The notes: generated from the letters alone by a model not told the origin. A stretch of 64,000 nt of DNA from Cyclobacterium sp. SYSU L10401 (GCF_010993705.1 NZ_WOFO01000012.1:59112-123111), one strand, 5' to 3'. Counted from the first letter of the stretch, positions 1 through 9,498 are shown. Translations and numbers: made by a program.

Positions 1-72
1 AAGTTTATCCCGACGGACGACCTGAGGAGACCAAGTCGGGGAACCCCAGCGGGATCACCAAGTTAGAAAAGG

Positions 73-99
73 TTGCATAATAATATGCGATCTTTTTTT
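73..99 (+). terminator. Terminator-like hairpin of repeat unit 1
   Basis: TTGCATA (73-79), loop ATAA, TATGCGA (84-90), then TC and seven T. The stem is 7 bp with one G-T pair. The same element recurs at about 195-222 and 318-345 with eight T. No gene lies upstream on the plus strand inside the window, so it would end transcripts of the repeat itself or of something to the left. Confidence 0.6.
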
Positions 100-435
100 A
101 TTTAAATATTTCATGGGGTGAGAAGTTTATCCCGACGGACGACCTGAGGAGACCAAGTCGGGGAACCCCAGCGGGATCACCAAGTTAGAAAAGGTTGCAT
201 AATAATATGCGATCTTTTTTTTATTTAAATATTTCATGGGGTGAGAAGTTTATCCCGACGGGCGACCTGAGGAGACCAAGTCGGGGAACCCCAGCGGGAT
301 CACCAAGTTAGAAAAGGTTGCATAATAATATGCGATCTTTTTTTTATTTAAATATTTCATGGGGTGAGAAGTTTATCCCGACGGGCGACCTGAGGAGACC
401 AAGTCGGGGAACCCCAGTGGGAGGACATGCCGTTT

Positions 436-460
436 AGAAAATGTCCCTTAGGACATTTTT
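436..460 (+). terminator. Terminator-like hairpin, second repeat type
   Basis: AAAATGTCC, loop CTTA, GGACATTTTT: a perfect 9-bp stem followed by T. A decayed copy (AAAATCTCC, CTTA, GGGCATTTTT, one mismatch) lies in the next repeat, starting near 627. The long A and T flanks make it terminator-like on both strands. Confidence 0.5.
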
Positions 461-690
461 AGGCTTGGGCCAGGATGCAGGGCAGGTCTGTAATTATTTT
501 TAACCTTGTTCTTCGGAGCAAAGTTTTCTTGATTTAAGCAATTTGACTGGGCGAGAAGTTTATCCCGAAGCAGGGCTGCCCAGTGGGAGGATTCGGGAAG
601 CCCGAGCGGGAGGACAAGCCGTATAGAAAATCTCCCTTAGGGCATTTTTAGGTTTGGGCCAGCATGCAGGGTGGGCCTGTATTTATTTAA

Positions 691-720
691 AACCTTGTTC
701 TTCGGAGCAAGGTTTTTGTA
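691..720. terminator. Bidirectional terminator with C(TTCG)G loop
   Basis: AACCTTGTTC (691-700), loop TTCG, GAGCAAGGTT (705-714), then TTT: a 10-bp stem with one G-T pair and the extra-stable C(UUCG)G tetraloop. On the minus strand the stem is followed by TTTAAATAAAT, so it is also the likely terminator of the protease operon ending at 744. A near copy lies at 502-529. Confidence 0.7.
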
Positions 721-743
721 TTTTTAACCAACTGTCTGAGAAG

Positions 744-3700
744 TTACTCCTTCATCACCTTAAAGGCATGCCGTTCACTCCCCGCCTGAACCTGTAGCAG
801 GTACAATCCCTGTGGGAAATCGAAATCCATGACAAACTCCACTCCCTGCTGTTCCTTATTAAAATGGTTTTGCTGCCTTAGCCGACCTGAGCCATCCACT
901 AGGCGTACATCCACTTCTCCCCGGTAACCATTGTTGATAAAGAGGGAAAGCCTTTCATTCACCGGATTGGGCCCAATGGCATAACCCGCCCTTCCGGCAA
1001 AGGTTTCATCCCCGGTACTGGAAACTACCACTACCCCCGATAGCCTGTTACACTGATCATCTATAACGGCTACCTGATAGGCTCCGCCATCTTCTACCAT
1101 GTAGCTTCTTTCTGTGGCGCCTGCTATGACCTGACCATCCCTGTACCACTGATAAGCACTTGCAGGGATCCTGGAGCTCAACTGGGATCCATTGGCCACA
1201 ATTTCCGGTCTTCTCAGGGAATTGGCAGTAATGGTGATATCCCTTTCATACCTGTTGACTCCACCAGGCCCGCCTATCTCAAGGGATACCCGGTAGGTCC
1301 TGGCGTTATTGAATATAAAAGTAGGATCAGAATCAGTAGAAGATCCAAAACCCCCAAAATCCCATTGGTAAGAGGTAATATTTCCTTCAGAGAGGTTCAC
1401 GAATTCGGATAGCCCACCGGCACAGTTGAATACCACTTCAAAATTGGCCAATAAAACGTTTTCACAAGATATATTACTCCAATTGGCTGCGTTGGTTACC
1501 GTAGAAAGGGGATCCAGATTTATGACAGACTCACCCTGTAAATCTACATTTTGCACACTCAGTCCTTCGAAACAATATTTCTTGTAGGGCTCATGAGTCA
1601 AAGTAGCTTTACCCGGCGAACGGATAAGTGTCTGTGCGCCAACGGCATCCGCATGACTGATGTTTTCATTCACTATCAGGGACAAGCCATCGGCAAGAAT
1701 CAACTCTGCCCCGGTCCCCAGATTCAGGGAATTCACTGCGGTCATGTCCTGGTTTATTTGCGTTGCGCCATTTAGCTCGAGATTACGGATGGTACCGGAT
1801 GCATTTACCTCCAAAATTCCACCTGCATTTACCAGACTTTGTATCTCGGAGGCGGAAAAATCTTCATAAACGCCATTTTCCCCTGAAAACACCATGTTCA
1901 GGGACTCTTCTATGATGGCACCCGGATCAGCCCTAAAGCCTTCTTCAAATTCCAGTCTGGACAAGCCTCCACGTAATCTGGTCCCTTCAGACAGGGTAAT
2001 TTCATTCACAAGCAGTCTCTCCATACCAAATTCTACGTCAGCACTGCTGATTTCCAGCAAATCTATACCGGGCATGGAAAGTACCCTCCACCTGCCTTCA
2101 TCAAACCAGACATTAATTTCTGAAAAGTCCAGTTGCCCAAAGTCAAGTATATTTTCATTTTGATCCCTACCTTCGAAGTGGATCAGGCCATTTCTTACAT
2201 TGGTGAGGTTGTTGCTGGACCTGAAGCCATTCCTGATCAATAGTTCATTTTGGTTTAAATCCAAAACCAACGGTTCCTGGCCAAAAATATTCAGGCTAAA
2301 AACATCTGTGTTTCTGGACAGGTTGATGGTTTGGCCTGCCACAGATCGGTCTATCACCACCCGGGTCCCTTCGTCAGGTATTAAATTGGCACTGGGTCCA
2401 TTGCTGTTTTCAGACCAGTTACTGGGATTATCCCAATCCCCATCGCTGCCTATCCAATACAGCGTGCTGGATTGTCCATCTGACACTCCGGCTGAAAAAA
2501 CCAGACTAAACGGCTGTTGTCCATGGGTTAATTCTCCCTTATGACTGACCTGCACGGTATACCGCTGTGGTGTCGGGCTATCTATGGAGACCTGCTCCAC
2601 ATTGTCCCTGAAATTATCCACACTATTGCTGGCGATGGCACTGGAACCATCATTGGGGTTTAAGGTCCAGGGAAAAAAGGTGTTTCCATTTTCGTCAATT
2701 ATCCTCAAGTCCAGGTCATTTACCAACATCAAATTGGTGGGATTTACACTGGGTGACGGAGAAGTCCCGGCCGGGTCGGTCCAGGCGATGGTAGCTTTTA
2801 CGGGGTCCACCCCATTGGAAATAAATTCAAATTCATAGGTCTCTCCCTCCCGAAGGTTTAGCTCCCGGATGATTTTCGAACTACCATCCTCATCAATGAT
2901 CATTTCGGCCGCAGCTTCTGTATCCAGCAGCCCCCATCCAAACATGTAATCAGGGCCAGGGTTCATTCCTGCTTCTTTCGCCGTTTGGATGCTCAGTGCT
3001 TTCAGTGTTGCAGAATGCATGTACCTGCCAGCATTTCTATCATTGAACAATTCCTGAAGCAGCAATAAGGAACCTGATACGTTGGGTGCGGCCATGGAAG
3101 TACCACTCAGCGAGGCATAGCTGTCAGCCCCATTTTCGCTGAGCACTGCCGAGGAGAATACATTAACCCCCATTCCGACAAGGTCGGGTTTGATTCTCCC
3201 ATCATCTACGGGTCCCCAACTGGAAAAGGAGCTCATGGCTATATCTGAAGGATCGGTGTATTCACCCTGCATACCAACCGCCCCAATGGTAAGGCTGTTT
3301 TTGGCCACACCTTCAGGACCGATAGAATCATCCGGCCCGTCAGCATCCCTTGATCCATCACCCACATCGGACCGGTCATTTCCTGCTGCCCAAACAATGG
3401 TATAAAAAGGTTTGGCAAAGGCCAGTTCATCTATTTGCCTGGATTTATTCGTGTAGAATCCAAACCTGTAATCCTCACTTGAACTGATGCTTTCATTTCC
3501 TGCCCAGCTCCAGTTATTGTTGCTGTCGCGGAACCAGCCCATCAAAAAACCATAAGAATGGTTGGAGATGAGATGCCCTTCAGGGTTTAGGTCTGGATCA
3601 TAGCTGTTTTGGGTCATTTTGGAAATATCGGCATCCCAATTAAAGGCCCAACCGGTGGCTTCATTTGCCATACCCCGGGCATTACGGTTGTTTCCTGCTG

Positions 3701-4181
3701 CCAGAATGGTACCTGTGACATGGGTGGCATGGTTACTGATTTCCTCCGTCGATCCATCAATCTGGGTGACCCTGTTACCAAATTCATTGTGAGTAGCTTT
3801 GGGCCTGGTCTGATCGTAGATACCAATGACCATATCTGCACCTGCCAGGTTCAGGTTTAAATTCCCTCCCGCCTGTAAAGCACTGGTACCAGTGGCTGCA
3901 GCAGCATTTACATTATGTGTTGTGTAGTAAACCGGATGGTTTTCCTCATCCAGGTATTGGAATACAGCGACTCTTTCCCGGGAAAGGTTCATGGTGAGCG
4001 GAATTCCCAGCTCCTCAGCCAGGACTGATTTTTCTTCAGGTTTTAAGCTATATTGCCTGACATTATCCTGTAGCCTCTGGAATACTTCTGATCTGACTTT
4101 CTGCATTCCTCCCTGAGGTACCTGGGCAAATCCCACTTTTGCAACCAAAAGAAGGATGACCAAAAGAACATTTTCTTTCAT
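744..4181 (-). CDS. T9SS-secreted subtilisin-like serine protease (S8) with PKD domain
   Basis: 1145 aa. A signal peptide (residues 1-19, ending GFAQ) precedes an S8 peptidase domain with the full catalytic set: Asp123 (GIYDQT), His151 (HATHVTGT), Asn268 (AAGND, oxyanion) and Ser362 (SGTSMAAP). A proprotein-like P domain region and long beta-rich repeats follow, then a PKD-type domain (about residues 930-1000, containing YQWDFG) and a C-terminal T9SS type A sorting signal (about the last 80 residues: GPNPVNERLSL ... GLYLLQVQ). The protein is therefore expected to be exported across the outer membrane by T9SS and anchored or released. It is last in a four-gene minus-strand row with susC, susD and a lipoprotein, which suggests that it cuts protein for import by the SusCD pair (inference). 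Exact domain boundaries were judged by eye. Confidence 0.93.
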   Translation of the reverse strand: MKENVLLVILLLVAKVGFAQVPQGGMQKVRSEVFQRLQDNVRQYSLKPEEKSVLAEELGIPLTMNLSRERVAVFQYLDEENHPVYYTTHNVNAAAATGTSALQAGGNLNLNLAGADMVIGIYDQTRPKATHNEFGNRVTQIDGSTEEISNHATHVTGTILAAGNNRNARGMANEATGWAFNWDADISKMTQNSYDPDLNPEGHLISNHSYGFLMGWFRDSNNNWSWAGNESISSSEDYRFGFYTNKSRQIDELAFAKPFYTIVWAAGNDRSDVGDGSRDADGPDDSIGPEGVAKNSLTIGAVGMQGEYTDPSDIAMSSFSSWGPVDDGRIKPDLVGMGVNVFSSAVLSENGADSYASLSGTSMAAPNVSGSLLLLQELFNDRNAGRYMHSATLKALSIQTAKEAGMNPGPDYMFGWGLLDTEAAAEMIIDEDGSSKIIRELNLREGETYEFEFISNGVDPVKATIAWTDPAGTSPSPSVNPTNLMLVNDLDLRIIDENGNTFFPWTLNPNDGSSAIASNSVDNFRDNVEQVSIDSPTPQRYTVQVSHKGELTHGQQPFSLVFSAGVSDGQSSTLYWIGSDGDWDNPSNWSENSNGPSANLIPDEGTRVVIDRSVAGQTINLSRNTDVFSLNIFGQEPLVLDLNQNELLIRNGFRSSNNLTNVRNGLIHFEGRDQNENILDFGQLDFSEINVWFDEGRWRVLSMPGIDLLEISSADVEFGMERLLVNEITLSEGTRLRGGLSRLEFEEGFRADPGAIIEESLNMVFSGENGVYEDFSASEIQSLVNAGGILEVNASGTIRNLELNGATQINQDMTAVNSLNLGTGAELILADGLSLIVNENISHADAVGAQTLIRSPGKATLTHEPYKKYCFEGLSVQNVDLQGESVINLDPLSTVTNAANWSNISCENVLLANFEVVFNCAGGLSEFVNLSEGNITSYQWDFGGFGSSTDSDPTFIFNNARTYRVSLEIGGPGGVNRYERDITITANSLRRPEIVANGSQLSSRIPASAYQWYRDGQVIAGATERSYMVEDGGAYQVAVIDDQCNRLSGVVVVSSTGDETFAGRAGYAIGPNPVNERLSLFINNGYRGEVDVRLVDGSGRLRQQNHFNKEQQGVEFVMDFDFPQGLYLLQVQAGSERHAFKVMKE

Positions 4182-4250
4182 CCGATTTCTACCATTTGTT
4201 CAGGAGCTGGTAATCCAGGTAATTTTTCCTGGACCCTGCTCAAATTCTCT

Positions 4251-5069
4251 TTATTCTATCACCCTTGTCAGGGTCGTAACACCACTTTCTTCTGCTTCTT
4301 CATTCCTCCAATTGATCCTAATGGTGCCATCCTCGTTTACCCTTCCCGTACCATTGAAAGTATCGTCTCCAAAGACCAGGTCAGGTTGATCCGTAATGGT
4401 TATTTCACCGCACAACTCGGTAAACACCGCTGGGTTATCTTCTGCTCCGAACACCTGAGAATAAACCCCGCCCGTGATATCAGAAATCCTATAGGTAAAT
4501 GGCTCCAATTCGGTAATCACCACCTGATAATTTACGGTTCCTCCGGTACCTACGGTAACCGTACTGTATTCTCCGGCCAAATCAGAAGGACAAGATAACC
4601 TGATCTCTAGGGTCAATTGGTTGTAATTGGTGCTGATTTTCATATCACCGGCATCCAATATGGTCAAGGTCAGGTTGGGGGATTCTTCCGTGCCCAGATT
4701 TCCGGTAAGAATTTCCAGGGGCATGTCCACAAAACTGCTGTTGGCAGGAATGGTGACCTCATTGTCTACCAAACGGTAATGCACCCCTGCTATGGCCGTG
4801 GATTCCGGGTCTACTCCTACCAAAATGGTAACCGGTTCTGACAATTGCTGACCAACCAGGTTTAACCTTACCACTTCCTGGTCTACCTGGTTATCATTGG
4901 TCTTGGTCATGATCTTACGGATGGTACCATTTGGTCTCGATGCATCTTCAAATTCAACTTCCAAACCTTCCCAAACGATATTGAACCCGGATTCCTCCAT
5001 ACAAGCTGATAGCCACAGGGAGGAAAAAACCACCAAGACCAAAACAATTATTTTTTTCAATGCTTCCAT
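4251..5069 (-). CDS. Surface lipoprotein of the SusCD locus, Calx-beta-like N-terminal half
   Basis: 272 aa. The N-terminus is a lipoprotein signal with lipobox LSAC, lipidated Cys at residue 23. The first half (EPVTILVGVDPESTAIAGVHY, TIPANSSFVDMPLEI) has the look of a Calx-beta/DUF4843-type strand-rich domain common in SusCD-linked lipoproteins. The second half, from about residue 160 (SDLAGEYSTVTVG), resembles the C-terminal domain of SusD-neighbour lipoproteins of unknown ligand. It lies 2 nt downstream of susD and 69 nt upstream of the protease, so it is almost certainly co-transcribed. A surface glycan- or peptide-binding accessory role is inferred from position; no catalytic motif is visible. 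Confidence 0.8.
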   Translation of the reverse strand: MEALKKIIVLVLVVFSSLWLSACMEESGFNIVWEGLEVEFEDASRPNGTIRKIMTKTNDNQVDQEVVRLNLVGQQLSEPVTILVGVDPESTAIAGVHYRLVDNEVTIPANSSFVDMPLEILTGNLGTEESPNLTLTILDAGDMKISTNYNQLTLEIRLSCPSDLAGEYSTVTVGTGGTVNYQVVITELEPFTYRISDITGGVYSQVFGAEDNPAVFTELCGEITITDQPDLVFGDDTFNGTGRVNEDGTIRINWRNEEAEESGVTTLTRVIE

Positions 5070-5071
5070 AT

Positions 5072-6511
5072 TTAATATCCCGGGTTTTGCTCAAGGTTTT
5101 CGTTTAACTGAATCTGCTCCAACGGAAGGTTTCCCAGAATCCTGTAATCTGTGTAGGGTACTTCCAGAAATTCTCCATGCTTACTGATATCCCTCCCGTT
5201 TCTTTTCAAATCGAAAAACCGATGTCCTTCCAAGGCAAATTCCAGTCTTCTTTCCAATAAGATCCGATTTAGCAACGCCTCCCCCGAAAGGAGATTGTCA
5301 ATGGCTCCCAGGCCCCTTTTGGAACGAAGGGCATTGATGTCTTCCCTGGCCCCGGCAGGGTTGCGCTGATACCTGGCTTCGGCCCTGATCAGGTACAATT
5401 CCGCTGCCCGGATTACCGGAATATTTTCCAGAAAATCACCCTTATAACCCGTCCATTTTCTGCTGGCATATACCGGACCCTCAATCCCTTCCCTTGTCGT
5501 TTCTCTCCAACAATTCCTTCTGACATCCCCTTCCTCATAGGCGGAAATCAATTCATTGGATGCCCCAATGATAAATTGAGCAGCCGGTTCATTATCTGCA
5601 ACCAGTGAATTGAGGGAATTGTTAACCCCATCTACACTGCTCCAATCCACCTGCCTGAGTTCAAGCTCAAACAGGGACTCAGGGTGGGGTGCCCTGGAAA
5701 AACCCTGTACATACTGACCGGCCTCCGACAAACCGTCCCCGTTGGTTCTAAGGCCCAGGAAGTCCATGGCAGAAGTGGCTGCGGCCTCCGCCTCTTCCAT
5801 GCGATTCCAATACAGGTAAAGCCTGGCCAGCAAGGTCAATGCTGCCCCTGCATTGGCATAATAGACCCCTTCCGAGCCTATGGGGACAGCCCCTACCAGG
5901 GGTATCGCTTCTAGTAAATCACTTTCAATCTGCTGGTAAACCTCCTCCACTGTAGACCTGGTTCTGAAATCGGCATCTGAGGCTACCAATGTGGGGGTCA
6001 ATCGCAAAATTGGCCCCAGGTTAAATCCATCAACCTCCCTCCCTGGCTCATATCCGTATACCCGGCAAAGGTCAAAATAAAACAATGCCCGCATAAAATA
6101 GGCATCCCCTTTGATAAAGGACTTTTCCTGTTCTTCTCCTGAGACAGTTTCATCATCTATACTTTCAATGATGAGGTTAGCATCGTTGATGCCTCCATAG
6201 ACCACACTGTTCCAAATGGCGATGTGATCCCGGTCTCCATTGGATTCTTCTCCCTGATACCTCCCTGTATTGGCTACAATCCTTAAGTTATCAGCCAATA
6301 TTTCTGGAGCAATCATCATTGTTTGCCCATAATAACTGAAGCTTGTCGCCCGGTTATACATGGAATTGGCCACAGATTGAAAGCCAGAGACATCATTAAA
6401 AGCTACCTCTGGAGTAAGACTTTGTCTGGGCGTGGTATTCAGGTCTGTACAGGAAAACACTGGTAAAGCAAGCAAACCTGAATAAAGTATGTATTTTCTG
6501 ATCATCTTCAT
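5072..6511 (-). CDS. SusD/RagB family outer-membrane nutrient-binding lipoprotein
   Basis: 479 aa from the ATG at 6511, chosen because it opens a clean lipoprotein signal (MKMIRKYILYSG ... FSC, Cys21) 11 nt after the susC stop; reading further upstream only adds residues inside susC. Family marks are the N-terminal TTPRQSLTPEVAF, the TPR-like helices with YFMRALFYFDLCRVYG, and the C-terminal RAEARYQRNPAGAREDINALR and LLERRLEFALEGHRFFDLKR motifs. SusD proteins cap the SusC channel and capture the ligand at the cell surface. Pairing with a T9SS protease hints at peptides rather than glycans, as for RagAB of Porphyromonas gingivalis (known), but the ligand here is inferred. Confidence 0.93.
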   Translation of the reverse strand: MKMIRKYILYSGLLALPVFSCTDLNTTPRQSLTPEVAFNDVSGFQSVANSMYNRATSFSYYGQTMMIAPEILADNLRIVANTGRYQGEESNGDRDHIAIWNSVVYGGINDANLIIESIDDETVSGEEQEKSFIKGDAYFMRALFYFDLCRVYGYEPGREVDGFNLGPILRLTPTLVASDADFRTRSTVEEVYQQIESDLLEAIPLVGAVPIGSEGVYYANAGAALTLLARLYLYWNRMEEAEAAATSAMDFLGLRTNGDGLSEAGQYVQGFSRAPHPESLFELELRQVDWSSVDGVNNSLNSLVADNEPAAQFIIGASNELISAYEEGDVRRNCWRETTREGIEGPVYASRKWTGYKGDFLENIPVIRAAELYLIRAEARYQRNPAGAREDINALRSKRGLGAIDNLLSGEALLNRILLERRLEFALEGHRFFDLKRNGRDISKHGEFLEVPYTDYRILGNLPLEQIQLNENLEQNPGY

Positions 6512-6522
6512 CTCTCTCTTTA

Positions 6523-9498
6523 TCAAAATGTAAGGTTGATACCTGCAGTAATTTGTCTTCCTATCGGATAGGTACCATAGGTATCTCCAATGGAATTTAC
6601 TTCCGGATCCAGACCATTGTATTTTGTGAGTGTCCACAGGTTTAATCCCTGTACGAATACATTCATTTCATCTATTCTTGCCTTGGAAAGCAAGGTGGTG
6701 GGCAGGTTATAATTGAGGGTGATTTGCTTTAGCCGGATATAGCTCCCGTCTGAGATTTGTTTGGTAGAAAACTGCTGGTATCCGGAATGCCCCGGGATTC
6801 TTCCACCTTCATAGGGCTTGGGAACATTCGTGATCTGTCCGGGCGTTCTCCAGAAATAAAGCTGATCGGTGGTTTGGTTGTCCTGCCCTATGGATCCCGC
6901 TTGTGCCATGTTGTACAAATCCTGATTGAATGCCAGGTTTCCGTACTGATACTGGAAAAACACTTCCAAACTTACCGGTCCATAGGATAGCGTATTGGAA
7001 AGGCCACCATAATTCCAGGGCAATGCACTTCCTATGTATTTCTGATCATCGTCACTGAGCAGGTAAGTATATTCACCGTTTTCATCGAAGTACATGGGAG
7101 CACCATTGGCTGGATTGACCCCAGCATACTCATAGGCATAATAAAAATCTATGGGTTTTCCTACGATCAGGTCGTTGCCCAGGCGATCCAGGCCTTCGTA
7201 TAGCTCCAGAAGTTCATTGGAAAATATAGAAGTATTGAAAGCAGTGGTCCAACGAAACTTGCCATAGATCAGATTAGTGGTCTGCAAGTCAAAGTCTATC
7301 CCCTGATTCCTCACCTTCCCGGTGTTTCTGGTAATTGACCCGAATCCTGAATCTATGGGTAATTGGGTTTCAAAAAGCAATTTGCGGGAATCCTTTCGCC
7401 AAACATCCACTGTAGCAATGATCCGCCCATTAAAAAAAGTACCATCCACCCCAAAGTTCATGGAAACCGACTCCTCCCAGGTCAATTGGTCATTCCCCAA
7501 CTGCACAAAACGCAAAGCTCCTCCTCCCAGATACTGTCCGGCGGAACCAACCAGGGTTCTGGATTCGAAGTTGCCTATGTTGGAGTTTCCTGTAATCCCA
7601 TAAGAGGCCCTTATCCTCAGGTTATCCACCCATAAAGCGTTCTCCATAAAGCGCTCTGATGAAATCCTCCAGCCCGCAGATACGGCTCCAAAATTACCCC
7701 AGCGGGTATTGGTTCCAAACCTGGACGAGCCATCCCGCCTGATGGTCAAATCAAAGGTATATTTGTCATCATAATCATATTTGGCCTGACCAAAAAAACC
7801 GGACCTGATGTATTCCGTGTAGAAGCCACCCACCTGAAAAGGTTGAGCCGCATTCTGCAAATACCTTAATACCGGGTTGGGAAACCCCCTTCCCGTGGCA
7901 GAGGTGTTTTCCTGGGTTTCCATCTTGTACTCGTATCCCAGGATACCGGATAAGGTATGGATATCATCAAATTTTTTGTTCACATTGAAATTGGCGTTGG
8001 CATTGGAATTGACAATCCTCCGGTCTGTGAACGTGGAAGAGCCGCCATAGCTGGCAAAGGCAGGAATGGTGGAAGGCCGGTTGTTTTCGTCCCGATTGTC
8101 AGAAAAGTCAATGCCTCCAAAAGCAGTAAAACCCAGCCAGGGCAAAAATTTGTAATTCAATTGCAAATTGGAAACCGACTGATAACTGGTCCCTTTTCTA
8201 AGCTCCTGCCTTACTCCCTGAACAATGTTATATCCAAAAAGATGTTCGGAGGGATATTCTGCGAAACTACCATCTTCATTGTAAATGGGAACATTTGGCC
8301 GGGAAACATATCCTGCCACAAAAGGGCTGTTGACAAAATTACCCCGGTCAATGGCGCCATTGGTTATCTGCCTGGATAGTGACAAGTTGGCATTTATACT
8401 GAACCTGTCGTTTACCCGATGGGAAAGGTTCATCCTTCCAGTGGTTCGGGAATAATCGGACATGATGATTTGGCCCTGCTGATAGGTGTGAGAACCGGAT
8501 ATGAAAAACTGGGTACCTGCATCACCTCCTGACAGGGAAACGTCATAGACACTCATTCTCCCATCCCGGAACAACTCTCCCAGCCAGTCTGAATTCTGTA
8601 TGCCTGTGTCGGAAGGACTCCCAAAAATATTTTCTGCATCTTGAGGGTTAAGTCCCGCATTGATATATGCCTGCCTTTTGATAGAAGCCAGTTGATTTGA
8701 ATTCATCACATCATAGAAGCCCAAAGGCTGCACCAATCCTTCCTGTGCAGAAACCCTTACTTTCGTCTGGCCCTGCTTTCCCCTCTTGGTGGTGATCAGG
8801 ACCACCCCATTGGCCGCCTGCGCGCCATAGATAGAAGCAGCGGCTGCATCTTTAAACACCTCTATGGACTCTATATCGTTGGGATTGATGGAGGCAAGTG
8901 CATTCTGAGGTCCCTGACCTGATAATCCACCGGAGGCTACCTGTACGCCATCCACGATATATAAAGGCTGGGTACCCGCATTGATGGAACCTACACCTCT
9001 GATTTGGACGTTTAAAGTGCCTCCCGGCTGGCCCGAACCTGAGGTCACCTGCACACCGGCAACCCTACCCTGCATGGCCCTGTCAAAGGATTGCATGGGA
9101 AGATCCTGGAATATTTCTCCTTTGACGGAGGCAATCGCCCCGGTGACTTCCCTCCTGGTCTGGTCGCCATAGGAGGTGACTACCACTTCATCCAGGGCGG
9201 TAATATCCGGGCTCAAAATTACATTGATGTTGTTTCGGTTTCCTATGGTTACCTCCTGAGGCTGTAATCCCACAAAGCGGAAAATCAAGGTGTTTTCTCC
9301 TTCGAGTACCTCAATCTGGTAATTCCCGTCTATGTCTGTAACCGTTCCCGTGTTGGTCCCCTTTACCAAGACCGTCACTCCTGGGATAGGCAATCCGGCT
9401 TCTTCATCGGTAACAGTACCGGTTATTGTCCTGCTTTGTGCCAGGGCCCAGGTGGACAGGGAAAGTAAAATCAATACCAGTGGTAGGGCTTTATTCAT
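6523..9498 (-). CDS. SusC/RagA family TonB-linked outer-membrane transporter
   Basis: 991 aa. Signal peptide (1-20, ALA-Q), CarboxypepD_reg-like domain (about 23-98: ITGTVTDEEAGLPIPGVTV), TonB-box-like DEVVVTSYG (103-111), plug domain (about 112-235, with RGVGSINAGTQPLYIVDGV) and a beta-barrel to the C-terminal aromatic ITAGINLTF. The SusC family imports oligomers across the outer membrane using TonB and proton-motive force. It is the first gene of a row continuing with susD (11 nt gap), a lipoprotein and the protease. No linked ECF sigma/anti-sigma or hybrid regulator is present, so regulation is not apparent here. The 158-bp upstream gap to the OmpA gene has no clear TAnnTTTG box. Confidence 0.95.
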   Translation of the reverse strand: MNKALPLVLILLSLSTWALAQSRTITGTVTDEEAGLPIPGVTVLVKGTNTGTVTDIDGNYQIEVLEGENTLIFRFVGLQPQEVTIGNRNNINVILSPDITALDEVVVTSYGDQTRREVTGAIASVKGEIFQDLPMQSFDRAMQGRVAGVQVTSGSGQPGGTLNVQIRGVGSINAGTQPLYIVDGVQVASGGLSGQGPQNALASINPNDIESIEVFKDAAAASIYGAQAANGVVLITTKRGKQGQTKVRVSAQEGLVQPLGFYDVMNSNQLASIKRQAYINAGLNPQDAENIFGSPSDTGIQNSDWLGELFRDGRMSVYDVSLSGGDAGTQFFISGSHTYQQGQIIMSDYSRTTGRMNLSHRVNDRFSINANLSLSRQITNGAIDRGNFVNSPFVAGYVSRPNVPIYNEDGSFAEYPSEHLFGYNIVQGVRQELRKGTSYQSVSNLQLNYKFLPWLGFTAFGGIDFSDNRDENNRPSTIPAFASYGGSSTFTDRRIVNSNANANFNVNKKFDDIHTLSGILGYEYKMETQENTSATGRGFPNPVLRYLQNAAQPFQVGGFYTEYIRSGFFGQAKYDYDDKYTFDLTIRRDGSSRFGTNTRWGNFGAVSAGWRISSERFMENALWVDNLRIRASYGITGNSNIGNFESRTLVGSAGQYLGGGALRFVQLGNDQLTWEESVSMNFGVDGTFFNGRIIATVDVWRKDSRKLLFETQLPIDSGFGSITRNTGKVRNQGIDFDLQTTNLIYGKFRWTTAFNTSIFSNELLELYEGLDRLGNDLIVGKPIDFYYAYEYAGVNPANGAPMYFDENGEYTYLLSDDDQKYIGSALPWNYGGLSNTLSYGPVSLEVFFQYQYGNLAFNQDLYNMAQAGSIGQDNQTTDQLYFWRTPGQITNVPKPYEGGRIPGHSGYQQFSTKQISDGSYIRLKQITLNYNLPTTLLSKARIDEMNVFVQGLNLWTLTKYNGLDPEVNSIGDTYGTYPIGRQITAGINLTF

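Larger units (their letters stand above)
1..743. repeat. Tandem array of hairpin/terminator modules
   Basis: Units beginning AAGTTTATCCCGA start at 1, 123, 246 and 369, with a degenerate fifth at 556 and a last GAGAAGTT remnant at 738-745 that runs into the stop codon of the protease gene. The first three units are nearly identical (period 122-123 bp; differences are A/G in GACGGAC/GACGGGC and T7/T8 run length). Each holds a GC-rich module (CCCGAC...GTCGGG, GGGGAACCCC, ATCCCG...CGGGAT) followed by a 7-bp hairpin with loop ATAA and a T-run. From unit 4 the second half is replaced by another module (about 417-530, repeated at 597-717) with two different terminator-like hairpins. The array may extend left of the window. 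No coding function is evident. Confidence 0.9.

Noticed and set aside
35-61. Resemblance of GTCGGGGAACCCCAGCGGGATCACCA to a tRNA 3' end (T-arm, acceptor, CCA).
   Set aside because: The T-loop TTCGAAT is missing, there is no D-arm or anticodon arm upstream, and the acceptor 5' strand would be only 43 nt away. Not a functional tRNA, though derivation from one cannot be excluded.
1-420. Possible CRISPR array because of regular 122-123 bp repetition.
   Set aside because: Whole units are repeated without variable spacers, the period is too long and no cas genes are nearby.
6512-6637. Upstream extension of the SusD reading frame.
   Set aside because: It overlaps the end of susC and would destroy the lipoprotein signal; the ATG at 6511 fits the family.
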